Part shown: in pieces, positions 43,314 through 51,761 of the stretch
How positions within the stretch are numbered: position 1 is the first letter of the stretch
Layout of the letters: every line of letters starts with the position of its first letter
Source: Autumnicola patrickiae
Lineage (GTDB): Bacteria; Bacteroidota; Bacteroidia; Flavobacteriales; Flavobacteriaceae
Reading direction: 5' to 3'
Assembly (NCBI RefSeq): GCF_031846525.1
Contig: NZ_JAVRHM010000007.1
Span: forward strand, 1 to 64,000
Length of the DNA: 64,000 nt
Translations under genes and position numbers: made by a program
The notes under the pieces: generated by a model
Told to the model about the DNA's origin: nothing
What the model saw: only the letters and a program-made list of their open reading frames with translations
The model's database searches: none

Positions 43314-44684
43314 ATGAGAAGAACGATCCTGATATTTGCCATTTTTGGTACTGCACTCTTTCAGGGGGCATTTGCCCAGGAAGAGCAGCCTATAATTCAG
43401 GAGGTGAACAAGGATGATTTGGGTAATGTTTCAGATCAGTTTCAGGAAAATTTCTTCGAGGCACTTAAGCAAAAGGGCATAGAAAACTACGAAAAAGCTA
43501 TAACTGCACTGGAAGTCTGTAAGGAGCTGCAACCAGAAAATGCAGTCATTTTCTTCGAAATTGGAAAGAATTACCGGGCGATGGAGAAGTATGAAAAGGC
43601 CGTGGAAAATTTTAATATAGCACACGATCTTGAGCCTGGAAGAGAAGCAATCCTGGCAGAGCTATATAGCACACATATGGAAGTTCAGGATTATGCCGCT
43701 GCAATTTCAGTGATCAAGAGGCTTGTTGAAATAGACAAATATTATATTGAAGATCTTGTTAATGTTTATATGCTCAATCAGGAATACGACGAGGCTTTAA
43801 GCGTTCTTGATGAGCTTGACCAAAGACTTGGAAACAGTAGTTACCGGGAAAGAATGCGCAGGCAGATATATGCGCTCACAAATAATACCGTCGCACAAAT
43901 AGATAATCTTGAAGAAGGAATTGCTGCCGATCCTGAAAATGAGCAAAATTATCTGAATCTTATTTATGTTTATAGTCAGGATGGTAATGATGAGGAAGCT
44001 TACAGGGCTGCTCAGGAACTTCTTGAAATCAACCCGGGTTCCACATTGGTTCACCTGGCATTGTATAAGTTTTATCTCAACAGGGGAGAGCCTAAAGAGG
44101 CTGTTAATTCGATGAAAATCGTATTTAAAAGCGAAGAAGTTGATGCTGATTCTAAATACAAGGTGCTGAATGATTTTTTACTTTTTGCACAAGAAAATCC
44201 TGAATTTAAAGAGGAGCTGATGGACGTAGCAGAATTGCTTTCTGAACTTGAGGGAAAACCGGAACTGTATCAGGAACTTGGGCAATATTTTCTAATGAAC
44301 AACAGGAAGAAAGAAGCACTGGAATATTTTCAGAAGGGGCTGAAGCAGGATTCGAATAACTTTAATCTTACCAAGAATGCTCTTTTGCTTCAACTTGAAT
44401 TTCGGGAAATGGAAGCAGCAAATAAATTGAGTGAAAGTGCACTGGAAATTTTCCCTGCACAGCCAGTGTTCTATCTGCTTCGTGGCTTAACTTTAAATGC
44501 TCTGGAGGAATACCGGGAAGCAGAAGAAATTCTTACATTTGGTCTGGATTATGTAATTGAAGACAGGCGAATGGAAGCAGACATTTATGCTCAGCTTGCA
44601 ATAGCCAATGCCGGATTAGACAAGGTAGAAAAGGCAGAAGAATTCAGCCGAAAAGCCGAAATGTTAATGAAAGAAATAAATTAA
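43314..44684 (+). CDS. Tetratricopeptide repeat protein, exported
   Basis: 456 residues with a signal peptide (cleavage around AFAQ, residue 21), then at least eight TPR-like helical repeats, e.g. ENAVIFFEIGKNYRAMEKYEKAVENFNIAHDLEPG. There is no lipobox or enzyme domain. It is probably a periplasmic scaffold. The stop codon directly abuts the DUF4292 start codon, and that gene overlaps the EnvC-like gene, so the three form a tight operon. Confidence 0.85.
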   Translation: MRRTILIFAIFGTALFQGAFAQEEQPIIQEVNKDDLGNVSDQFQENFFEALKQKGIENYEKAITALEVCKELQPENAVIFFEIGKNYRAMEKYEKAVENFNIAHDLEPGREAILAELYSTHMEVQDYAAAISVIKRLVEIDKYYIEDLVNVYMLNQEYDEALSVLDELDQRLGNSSYRERMRRQIYALTNNTVAQIDNLEEGIAADPENEQNYLNLIYVYSQDGNDEEAYRAAQELLEINPGSTLVHLALYKFYLNRGEPKEAVNSMKIVFKSEEVDADSKYKVLNDFLLFAQENPEFKEELMDVAELLSELEGKPELYQELGQYFLMNNRKKEALEYFQKGLKQDSNNFNLTKNALLLQLEFREMEAANKLSESALEIFPAQPVFYLLRGLTLNALEEYREAEEILTFGLDYVIEDRRMEADIYAQLAIANAGLDKVEKAEEFSRKAEMLMKEIN

Positions 44685-45455
44685 ATGTATAAGAGAATAG
44701 CAGTATTATTAGTGTTAGCCGTAGTACTTGTTTCCTGTGGAGGTGGACGTGGGGCTAAAAAAATAGTAACCAAAGATGCCGAAGCAGTCAATATTATAGC
44801 CAGGCACTACGATAATGAAATTCAGTACAACACCGTATCGGGAAAATTAAAAGCAGTTTATCAGGATGAGGAGAAAACGCAGTCAGTAAACCTGAGCTTT
44901 AGGATGGAAAAAGATAAAGCGATCTGGATGAGCGCCACTGTTCTGGGATTTCCAATAGCGAAAGTTTACATTACCCCAAATTCTGTAAGTTATTATGAGA
45001 AAATCAGCAAAAGCTATTTTGATGGTGACTTCAGTTTAATTAGTGAATGGTTGGGAACTCCTCTAGATTTTAATAAGCTTCAGAATTTATTAATTGGCCA
45101 GGCGATTTATGACCTTAGGGAAGATGCTTACGAAATGGTGCAGAGCCCAAGAGGTTACCAGTTTTTACCTGAAGAAATGGGGCGTATCAAGAAAATGTTT
45201 CTACTTGATCCCTCGCACTTAAAAGCATCTGCACAGCAACTTGCACAGGAATCTGAAAGCAGAAGTGTGACAGTGACTTATTCTAATTATCAGACGATAA
45301 ATGGAAAGGTATTTCCGGAGAATATCAAGATAATTGCTAATGAAGGTGGGCAGCCTACCAATATTGAAATTACTTATCGTTCTGTAGTTTTTGATGAAGA
45401 AGTGAGCTTTCCATTTGACATTCCTTCGGGATATGATGAAATAAGTGTAAAATGA
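44685..45455 (+). CDS. DUF4292 family lipoprotein
   Basis: 256 residues with lipobox VSCG (Cys18). The mature part resembles the LolA/LolB-like half-barrel fold suggested for DUF4292, with alternating strands such as IQYNTVSGKLKAVYQDEEKT and FRMEKDKAIWMSATVLGFPIAKVYIT. A lipid or lipoprotein carrier role is plausible but unproven. It starts on the base after the TPR gene's stop and overlaps the M23 gene by 4 nt. Confidence 0.82.
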   Translation: MYKRIAVLLVLAVVLVSCGGGRGAKKIVTKDAEAVNIIARHYDNEIQYNTVSGKLKAVYQDEEKTQSVNLSFRMEKDKAIWMSATVLGFPIAKVYITPNSVSYYEKISKSYFDGDFSLISEWLGTPLDFNKLQNLLIGQAIYDLREDAYEMVQSPRGYQFLPEEMGRIKKMFLLDPSHLKASAQQLAQESESRSVTVTYSNYQTINGKVFPENIKIIANEGGQPTNIEITYRSVVFDEEVSFPFDIPSGYDEISVK

Positions 45456-46672
45456 AGCTGAAGAAGATCCTAAATATTACTTTGTTTCTGGTTGTGATAT
45501 GTGCAGGTTTTACCAGTCATGCTCAGACCAACCGGGAAACACTGGAGAAAAAGCGACTGGAACTTAGCAATGAAATAAAAAGGATTAATAATTTAAGATC
45601 TACTAATAAGCAGAAAGAAAAATCTGTTTTGACGCAAGTTGAAGATTTGAGTCAGCAAATAAAGAGTACAGAAAATCTCATAAAGGTAACAAACCAACAG
45701 GCGAACCTGCTCACGCAGGAAATTAATACAAATACGAGAAAGATCTCTACCCTGCGTAAAGAATTGGAAAAGCTGAAGGAGGATTACGCAAGAATGGTTG
45801 AGAGATCGTATAAAAGTAAATCCCAACAGAGCAGGGTGATGTTCCTTTTATCTTCAGAAAGCTTTTTACAGGCATATAAGCGCCTTCAGTATATGAAACA
45901 ATATACGAACTACAGGAAACAGCAGGGAGAGCAAATAAAGTCGCGTGCTGAAGATTTACAGCGTTTAAATTCTACATTGGCCAGCCAGAAAGAAGATAAA
46001 GAAAAATTAATCGCTGAAAACCGGAAAACACGGCAGCAACTTGAAGAAAACCGAAAATCGCAACAGGCTTTAATGGCCACAATTAATCAAAAAGAGGGAC
46101 AATTTGCAGCTCAAATCAAACAGCGGCAACGGGAAATTAATAAAATTGACCAGCAGATTGATGAAATGATTAGGGCATCTATTGCAAAAGCAAATGAGGA
46201 AAGTGGTTCTACGTCCCGTGACGTATTTAAGCTAACTCCCGCGGCAAAAGCCCTGGCTGCAGATTTTGCCAGGAATAAAGGCCAATTACCATGGCCGGTA
46301 AAAACGGGAGTGGTAACTATGCAGTTTGGTGAACATCCGCACCCTATCGTTAAGACAGCCAGGATTAATAACAATGGTGTAAATATCGATACGGATACAG
46401 GAGGAAAGGCTAGGGCAGTTTTTAACGGAACCGTGAGTGAGGTACAGGTACTAAAAGGCGCAAATAAAGCAGTAATGGTGAGGCACGGAGATTATATTAC
46501 AATATATGACAATCTGGATAAGGTCTATGTGAAAAAAGGGGATGTGGTGAGCACAGAGCAGGAAATAGGAGAAGTTGCCACTAACCGGAGTACAGGAAAA
46601 ACCACCCTACACTTTCTCATTTTTAAAAACACCCAAAAAATGAATCCGGCAGACTGGGTTTATCAAATGTAG
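45452..46672 (+). CDS. EnvC-like murein hydrolase activator (degenerate LytM/M23 domain)
   Basis: 406 residues: signal peptide (about 1-25), a long coiled coil (about 26-245), and a C-terminal LytM domain (about 280-404). The zinc site is degraded. The usual H-x-G-[IV]-D reads N307-N-G-V-N311, and the HxH motif reads T385-L-H387. This is the architecture of E. coli EnvC, a catalytically dead activator of amidases. It is therefore likely a regulator of cell-wall splitting during division rather than a protease. Confidence 0.88.
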   Translation: MKLKKILNITLFLVVICAGFTSHAQTNRETLEKKRLELSNEIKRINNLRSTNKQKEKSVLTQVEDLSQQIKSTENLIKVTNQQANLLTQEINTNTRKISTLRKELEKLKEDYARMVERSYKSKSQQSRVMFLLSSESFLQAYKRLQYMKQYTNYRKQQGEQIKSRAEDLQRLNSTLASQKEDKEKLIAENRKTRQQLEENRKSQQALMATINQKEGQFAAQIKQRQREINKIDQQIDEMIRASIAKANEESGSTSRDVFKLTPAAKALAADFARNKGQLPWPVKTGVVTMQFGEHPHPIVKTARINNNGVNIDTDTGGKARAVFNGTVSEVQVLKGANKAVMVRHGDYITIYDNLDKVYVKKGDVVSTEQEIGEVATNRSTGKTTLHFLIFKNTQKMNPADWVYQM

Positions 46673-46787
46673 GTCCCATGCCTTTTATTAATCTTCTTTA
46701 GAGGCTTTTCTTCAGGCAACTTATCGATAATTGCCGTTTTTGAGGCATCACTTCAAAATCAATTAAAGAGTAAAAGAAAATAGGTTT

Positions 46788-47297
46788 TTAATCAAATAAA
46801 GCTTTTAACTCTGTAGCTTCATTTGGTTTTAATTTTCCAGCGAGAACCAGACTTAGTTGTTTGCGCCTAAGGGCGGCAGCAAAACGTTCTTTTTCAAGAT
46901 CTGTTTCAGGTTCAAGTGGCGGAACTTTTATGGGAGCACCCGTCTCATCTACCGCCACAAACGTGTAAATTGCTTCATTGGCTTTAGAGCGTTGGCCGCT
47001 TTCCCTGTCCTCAACCCATACATCTATAAAAATTTCCATAGAAGATTTAAAAGCACGGGAAACAGCAGCTTCTACAGTCACAACACTCCCGAGTGGAACT
47101 GCTTTATTAAATGCTACATGATTTACAGAAGCAGTTACCACAATCCTGCGGCTATGCCTGCGGGCAGCAATACTTGCAGCACGATCCATACGCGCCAGCA
47201 ATTCTCCCCCAAACAAGTTGTTTAGTGGATTAGTTTCGCTGGGAAGTACGAGATCTGTTAAAATGGTTCTTGACTCTGCAGGTGTTTTTGCGTCCAT
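46788..47297 (-). CDS. Acyl-CoA thioesterase (hotdog fold, YciA/4HBT type)
   Basis: 169 residues. The hotdog domain opens with NPLNNLFGGELLARMDRAASIAA, where the Asn/Asp and the long helix form the active site. VNHVAFNKAVPLGSVVTVEA follows. It hydrolyses acyl-CoAs to free acids plus CoA; chain-length preference is unknown. The ATG at 47297 is preferred over a TTG five codons upstream. It is read singly, with the 116-nt gap downstream showing no clear terminator. Confidence 0.86.
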   Translation of the reverse strand: MDAKTPAESRTILTDLVLPSETNPLNNLFGGELLARMDRAASIAARRHSRRIVVTASVNHVAFNKAVPLGSVVTVEAAVSRAFKSSMEIFIDVWVEDRESGQRSKANEAIYTFVAVDETGAPIKVPPLEPETDLEKERFAAALRRKQLSLVLAGKLKPNEATELKALFD

Positions 47298-47361
47298 TAT
47301 CAAATATTGCAATTTTCAGCAAAAATAAGGCGTAGAAGACGATTTAAGCCCTAAAGAAGTA

Positions 47362-48291
47362 TTAAAGTTCCTGAATGAGCAACCAGGCAGATTCGTTTGA
47401 TTTTTTTACTTCCCGAAGCATGTTTATTGCATCTCTTCTGGTTTGGTGGCTCGAATACACAACCTGGTGAAGCCCGTATTTATTGGCTCCTATTAAGCGG
47501 GCCTTATGCCCTTCAGCACGAAGTTCGTCTACTTTTTTTGCTGCATTTTCTTCAATCCTGAAAGCTCCGGCTACTATATGGTAATTTCCGGATTGCTTAT
47601 CAACATTAAATGTTATTGCCGGCAAAGGGTTATCAATTATAAAAGTTGCCTGCTGAATTTGTTGCTGAAGCTGTCCTTCGGCTTCCTGCTGTTCTGCAAT
47701 ATTATGTTTGGAAACCTGATCGCTGTAAATATTTAATCCTGCAAGACCGGATAGACCAAGTGCTATAATTCCTACTGCTGCATACTTTAAATAAGAAGAT
47801 TTGCGTCTTTCCGGAGTAAAAAGGAAAGGAGTTTTCTCTTCAATTTCTTCAACCTGTTTCTTGTAGACCTCTCTATTTACCACTCCTGCCTGGAAAGAAT
47901 CCAGTCCAAAAGAATCTGTAAAATAATTAACCTTATCGTAAGGTTCAAAGGCGAGGGTACCTTCTGAAGACAAGATAAACTTGCCGATATTTGCCAAATC
48001 TGCCTGCTTATCTTCCTCTAAGCTTTTTTCGAGTGAAGCTGCAAACTCACTAATTGCGTAAACAGAATTACTATAAGAAACTTTTTCAGCCTCTGCTATG
48101 TAATTAGCAAGAAGCCCATCGTTTTTCTGTAATTGCCGGTTAAAGGAAACGGTCTTTTTTGGCGGATGAAAAGATTGTGTGTCTTCATCTATATGAGCGG
48201 ATTGCTTTTGGGAAAGGAAAGCTCCAAAGCCCGGAAGTATCACGCATTCGTAACGATAGAGTAAATCCTGAATATGCTTAGCTATGTTCAT
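47362..48291 (-). CDS. HU-CCDC81 and SPOR domain protein
   Basis: 309 residues. Two HU/CCDC81-like repeats make up the N-terminal half (MNIAKHIQDLLYRYECVILPGFGAFL is typical of the first). One membrane helix follows (about 169-188), then a periplasmic linker and a C-terminal SPOR domain (about 230-309) with NYHIVAGAFRIEENAAKKVDELRAEG. SPOR domains bind denuded glycan at division sites. The protein may link a cytoplasmic cytoskeleton- or nucleoid-like element to septal peptidoglycan (inference). Divergent from dprA. Confidence 0.85.
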   Translation of the reverse strand: MNIAKHIQDLLYRYECVILPGFGAFLSQKQSAHIDEDTQSFHPPKKTVSFNRQLQKNDGLLANYIAEAEKVSYSNSVYAISEFAASLEKSLEEDKQADLANIGKFILSSEGTLAFEPYDKVNYFTDSFGLDSFQAGVVNREVYKKQVEEIEEKTPFLFTPERRKSSYLKYAAVGIIALGLSGLAGLNIYSDQVSKHNIAEQQEAEGQLQQQIQQATFIIDNPLPAITFNVDKQSGNYHIVAGAFRIEENAAKKVDELRAEGHKARLIGANKYGLHQVVYSSHQTRRDAINMLREVKKSNESAWLLIQEL

Positions 48292-48387
48292 CGGTACAAA
48301 AATAAGAGTTCCAGCAGAAGGATAAAGTTACCTAAAGAAATTTTATTAACAAATGTTTTTTTCTGTATTTTTAGCCAAATTCCATTA

Positions 48388-49488
48388 ATGGATTCCTCTG
48401 AACTTATTAATATCCTTGCTCTGCAGCATATCCCCAATCTGGGGGATAGTACAGCAAAAAAGCTCATCAGGCACTTCGGTTCTGCGGAAGCGATCTTTAA
48501 AGAAAAGAAACAGAATTTACTAAAGATAAACGGAATTGGAGAATCAAGGATTCAGGATCTTCACAAAACCGATCATTTTAAAGCTGCAGAAAATGAACTG
48601 AAATTTATAGAAAAGAACAACATTGGATACTCATATTTTCAGGACAAAGATTATCCCGATAAATTAAAACACTGCTTTGACGGTCCAATCCTGCTTTTTA
48701 AAAAAGGTAATATCGATTTGCATCAAAAGAAGATTATAAGTATTGTTGGCACCAGAAGGATTAGTAGTCACGGCACGGCTTTTTGTGAAGAATTAATCGA
48801 GGAGCTTAGTCCGCTTGATCCCGTGATTATTTCGGGTTTTGCTTATGGTGTGGATATTACAGCACAAAAAGCTGCGGTTAAGCACGGGCTGCAAACTGTT
48901 GGTTGCCTTGCACACGGTCTCAACCAGATTTACCCAAAGGTTCATAAACGCTATATGTCCCAGGTGGAGGAGAATGGTGGTTTTTTCACTGATTTCTGGA
49001 GTACAGATGACTTTGATCGTAATAATTTCCTGAAGCGGAACAGGATAATTGCGGGGTTAAGCGAAGCCACCATAGTTATTGAAAGTGCCGAAAAGGGAGG
49101 TTCTTTAGTTACGGCAGATATTGCCAACTCATATAACCGGGAAGTGTTTGCAGTGCCTGGACGTCCTGGAGATCTTCACAGCAAAGGCTGTAATAATCTA
49201 ATTAAATCACAAAATGCCCATGTGCTCACTTCTGCTGCAGACCTTGTCTATATCTTAAATTGGGAAATCCAAAAGAAAAATGCTGCCGTTCAAAAGCAGT
49301 TATTTGTAGAATTGGAGCCAGAGGAGGAGACGATCGTTGAATATCTTCGGAACTCTGGTAAAGCACAACTTGATATTATTGCTTTAAACTGTAATTTTCC
49401 TACTTATAAAGCCGCTTCCCTTTTGTTAAATCTTGAGTTAAAAGGAGTTGTAAGGCCACTGCCGGGAAAGTTGTTTGAAGCTGTTTAA
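48388..49488 (+). CDS. dprA: DNA-processing protein DprA
   Basis: 366 residues. An N-terminal HhH/SAM-like segment (HIPNLGDSTAKKLIRHFGS) precedes the Rossmann-like core, which has SIVGTRRISSHG, SGFAYGVDITAQKAA, RNRIIAGLSEATIVIES and GGSLVTADIANSYNREVFAVPG. A C-terminal winged-helix region follows (about 305-366). DprA loads RecA onto incoming single-stranded DNA during natural transformation. The ATG at 48388 is chosen; an upstream start would overlap the divergent SPOR gene. Confidence 0.94.
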   Translation: MDSSELINILALQHIPNLGDSTAKKLIRHFGSAEAIFKEKKQNLLKINGIGESRIQDLHKTDHFKAAENELKFIEKNNIGYSYFQDKDYPDKLKHCFDGPILLFKKGNIDLHQKKIISIVGTRRISSHGTAFCEELIEELSPLDPVIISGFAYGVDITAQKAAVKHGLQTVGCLAHGLNQIYPKVHKRYMSQVEENGGFFTDFWSTDDFDRNNFLKRNRIIAGLSEATIVIESAEKGGSLVTADIANSYNREVFAVPGRPGDLHSKGCNNLIKSQNAHVLTSAADLVYILNWEIQKKNAAVQKQLFVELEPEEETIVEYLRNSGKAQLDIIALNCNFPTYKAASLLLNLELKGVVRPLPGKLFEAV

Positions 49489-49506
49489 TAAGAGGATTGT
49501 AGACAA

Positions 49507-49923
49507 TTAGATGACTTCAAAACCGTCTCCGTAAGCTTCATCTTCAGTTAAAAAAACTCCTTCAATTATTTCTACAGTCGTGGTAACTTCATTTAAATAA
49601 AAACAGAAATTTTTAAGTCCGTCTTTTTCTGCAGTAATTTCGCTGGTGTCGTGAAGCAGCTCCCCTGAAACAGCGTAATCCTTCTGGTGATCTGCAGTTA
49701 TAACTCTTACAATAAAAACATTCTTTATTTCCTTCTGAAGCTGGGTTCCATCTTCTAATTCTGCATTGAGCAAAAATATTTCGTCTTCTAATATTTGTAC
49801 TTCCTCTACATCGTCAATTCCGTAGGATTTTGTCCAGTGGTATTTCTGTCCGTTTTGATCCTCATCAGCCTGATCAGTAGAAAAACCAACGTTAACAGAT
49901 TTATATTCTATTTGAAGCTTCAT
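49507..49923 (-). CDS. Hypothetical protein (138 aa)
   Basis: A small acidic protein with no signal peptide or membrane segment and no family I recognise. It contains alternating strands and a C-terminal EGVFLTEDEAYGDGFEVI. I use the ATG at 49923 (MKLQIEYKS). A longer frame begins inside the end of trpS and would add a basic, low-quality N-terminus. It follows trpS by 50 nt on the same strand and converges on dprA. Confidence 0.6.
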   Translation of the reverse strand: MKLQIEYKSVNVGFSTDQADEDQNGQKYHWTKSYGIDDVEEVQILEDEIFLLNAELEDGTQLQKEIKNVFIVRVITADHQKDYAVSGELLHDTSEITAEKDGLKNFCFYLNEVTTTVEIIEGVFLTEDEAYGDGFEVI

Positions 49924-49973
49924 ATTATTTACAAGAAAGAATCTACTTTGGCGGCCTTTCAACCTTAAACATT

Positions 49974-50942
49974 TCAATATCCTACTTTCTCTCTCACGCG
50001 TTTTAAAACGTCATTGGCTACTGCTGAAGCTTTTTCAGCACCAAGACTTAAAGCTTTATCCAGCTCCGGAAGGTTATTCATATAATATTCATATTTCTCC
50101 CTTGGCTCCTTAAATCTTTCCTTGAGAACTTCAAAAAGCGCCTGTTTTGCATGGCCATAGCCGAAATTCCCACCTTCATAATTTCCTCTCATTTCTGCGA
50201 CTTGTGCCTCTGTCGCAACAAGTTCGTATAAGGCAAATACGTGACAGGTGTCAGGATTTTTTGGTTCTTCCAGCGGAGTACTGTCCGTTTGGATTCCCAT
50301 AACCTGTTTTCTTAATTTTTTATCCGTTTGAAAAAGGTTGATCGTATTCCCTTTAGATTTACTCATTTTTTCACCATCGGTCCCCGGCACATACATCGTT
50401 TCTTTTTCAACTTTTGCTTCAGGGAGAACAAAAACCTCTCCAATTTTTGCATGAAATCTGGATGCGACATCCCGTGTTATTTCCAGGTGCTGCAACTGGT
50501 CTTTTCCCACCGGCACCACTTCAGCATCATAAAGAAGAATGTCTGCAGCCATAAGCATAGGGTAATTGAAAAGCCCGGCATTTACATCCTCAAGCCTGTC
50601 TGACTTATCTTTAAAAGAATGGGCCAGCGTTAGACGTTGAAAAGGAAAAAAACAGCTAAGATACCAAGAAAGTTCTGTTACCTGCGGGATATCGCTTTGC
50701 CTGTAAAAAACACTTTTTTCTATGTCCAGACCACAGGCGAGCCAGGTAGCTGCTACAGAATAGGTATTGTTTCTAAGAGTTTCTGCATCTTTTATCTGGG
50801 TTAGCGAATGCATATCTGCAATGAAAATAAAGGAATCGTTTCCCGGCTGATTAGCCATTTTAATGGCCGGCATAATTGCGCCCAATAAATTCCCTAAATG
50901 TGGTGTTCCTGTACTTTGTACTCCTGTAAGTATTCTGGACAT
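49974..50942 (-). CDS. trpS: Tryptophan--tRNA ligase
   Basis: 322 residues, class I aminoacyl-tRNA synthetase. The HIGH-type motif is TPHLGNLLGA near the N-terminus and the KMSKS motif is GEKMSKSKGN at about 191-200. The length is that of the bacterial family. It charges tRNA(Trp). A -7 element lies just upstream at 50963-50970. Confidence 0.97.
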   Translation of the reverse strand: MSRILTGVQSTGTPHLGNLLGAIMPAIKMANQPGNDSFIFIADMHSLTQIKDAETLRNNTYSVAATWLACGLDIEKSVFYRQSDIPQVTELSWYLSCFFPFQRLTLAHSFKDKSDRLEDVNAGLFNYPMLMAADILLYDAEVVPVGKDQLQHLEITRDVASRFHAKIGEVFVLPEAKVEKETMYVPGTDGEKMSKSKGNTINLFQTDKKLRKQVMGIQTDSTPLEEPKNPDTCHVFALYELVATEAQVAEMRGNYEGGNFGYGHAKQALFEVLKERFKEPREKYEYYMNNLPELDKALSLGAEKASAVANDVLKRVREKVGY

Positions 50943-50962
50943 CGGTCTTTTTCAATTTTTTA

Positions 50963-50970
50963 CAAAGTTA
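50963..50970 (-). promoter_or_regulatory. -7 element (TAACTTTG) for trpS
   Basis: A perfect TAnnTTTG on the minus strand 20 nt upstream of the trpS ATG. It is divergent from the plsC -7 element located only 33 nt away. Confidence 0.5.
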
Positions 50971-51003
50971 TCTTTTTTAGCGAAATCAGTCGACTCATTT
51001 TAG

Positions 51004-51011
51004 TACTTTTG
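51004..51011 (+). promoter_or_regulatory. -7 element (TACTTTTG) for plsC, 6 nt before its ATG
   Basis: A perfect TAnnTTTG match that ends 6 nt before the ATG at 51018. If used, transcription would begin at or next to the A of the start codon, giving a leaderless or nearly leaderless message. No clear -33 element. Confidence 0.4.
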
Positions 51012-51017
51012 GTTCCT

Positions 51018-51761
51018 ATGGGGGTACTTAAAAAGTTCGCATTATCTTTATGGCGTCTCTGGTTTTATATTTTGCTGGGACTGCCTATCATAATAATGTT
51101 ACCGGTTTTACTGGTAGTGGCCTCTTCAGAAAAATTTTATCCGCAGTATTTTGTTTGCGCCAGGATTTGGGCAAAATGCATTTTGTATGGGATGGGTTTA
51201 TTTCCAAAAGTAAGGCACGAGCAATACATGGAGAGGGATAAAGGCTATATGCTCGTTGCCAATCACACTTCTATGGTGGATATTATGCTGATGCTGGCCG
51301 TAAATAAGCATCCGTTTATATTTGTGGGTAAGAAAGAATTAGTTAAAATTCCGCTTTTTGGATATTTTTACCGGCAAACCTGTATTCTGGTGGATAGAAA
51401 GAGCCAGCGCAGCAGGCAGGAAGCTTTTAATGAGGCGCAGCGAAGGCTAAGGCAGGGTAATAGTATTTGCATTTTTCCTGAAGGTGGTGTTCCCGGTCAT
51501 GAAACCGTTTTGCTGGATGAATTTAAAGATGGGCCTTTTCGTCTGGCAATAGAACACCAGATCCCAGTTGTTACTATTACTTTTCACGATACGAAAAAGC
51601 GCTTTTCGTATGACTTCTTTTCTGGTGGACCGGGAAAGCTTCGGGCAAAAGTGCACCGCTTTATTCCAACTACAGGCATGACAGTGGCAGATAAAAAGGC
51701 TCTTAAAGATAAAACCAGGGAGGTAATTCTTCAGGAGCTTAGGAACCCTTCTTTCGATTAA
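51018..51761 (+). CDS. plsC: 1-acyl-sn-glycerol-3-phosphate acyltransferase
   Basis: 247 residues with one N-terminal membrane helix (about 17-36). The acyltransferase motifs are complete: NHTSMVD (H83, D88) and FPEGG (153-157). It acylates lysophosphatidate to phosphatidate in phospholipid synthesis. I chose the ATG at 51018 (MGVLKKFALSLWR); a longer frame would run through the trpS promoter region. The stop overlaps the convergent barrel-protein gene by 4 nt. Confidence 0.9.
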   Translation: MGVLKKFALSLWRLWFYILLGLPIIIMLPVLLVVASSEKFYPQYFVCARIWAKCILYGMGLFPKVRHEQYMERDKGYMLVANHTSMVDIMLMLAVNKHPFIFVGKKELVKIPLFGYFYRQTCILVDRKSQRSRQEAFNEAQRRLRQGNSICIFPEGGVPGHETVLLDEFKDGPFRLAIEHQIPVVTITFHDTKKRFSYDFFSGGPGKLRAKVHRFIPTTGMTVADKKALKDKTREVILQELRNPSFD

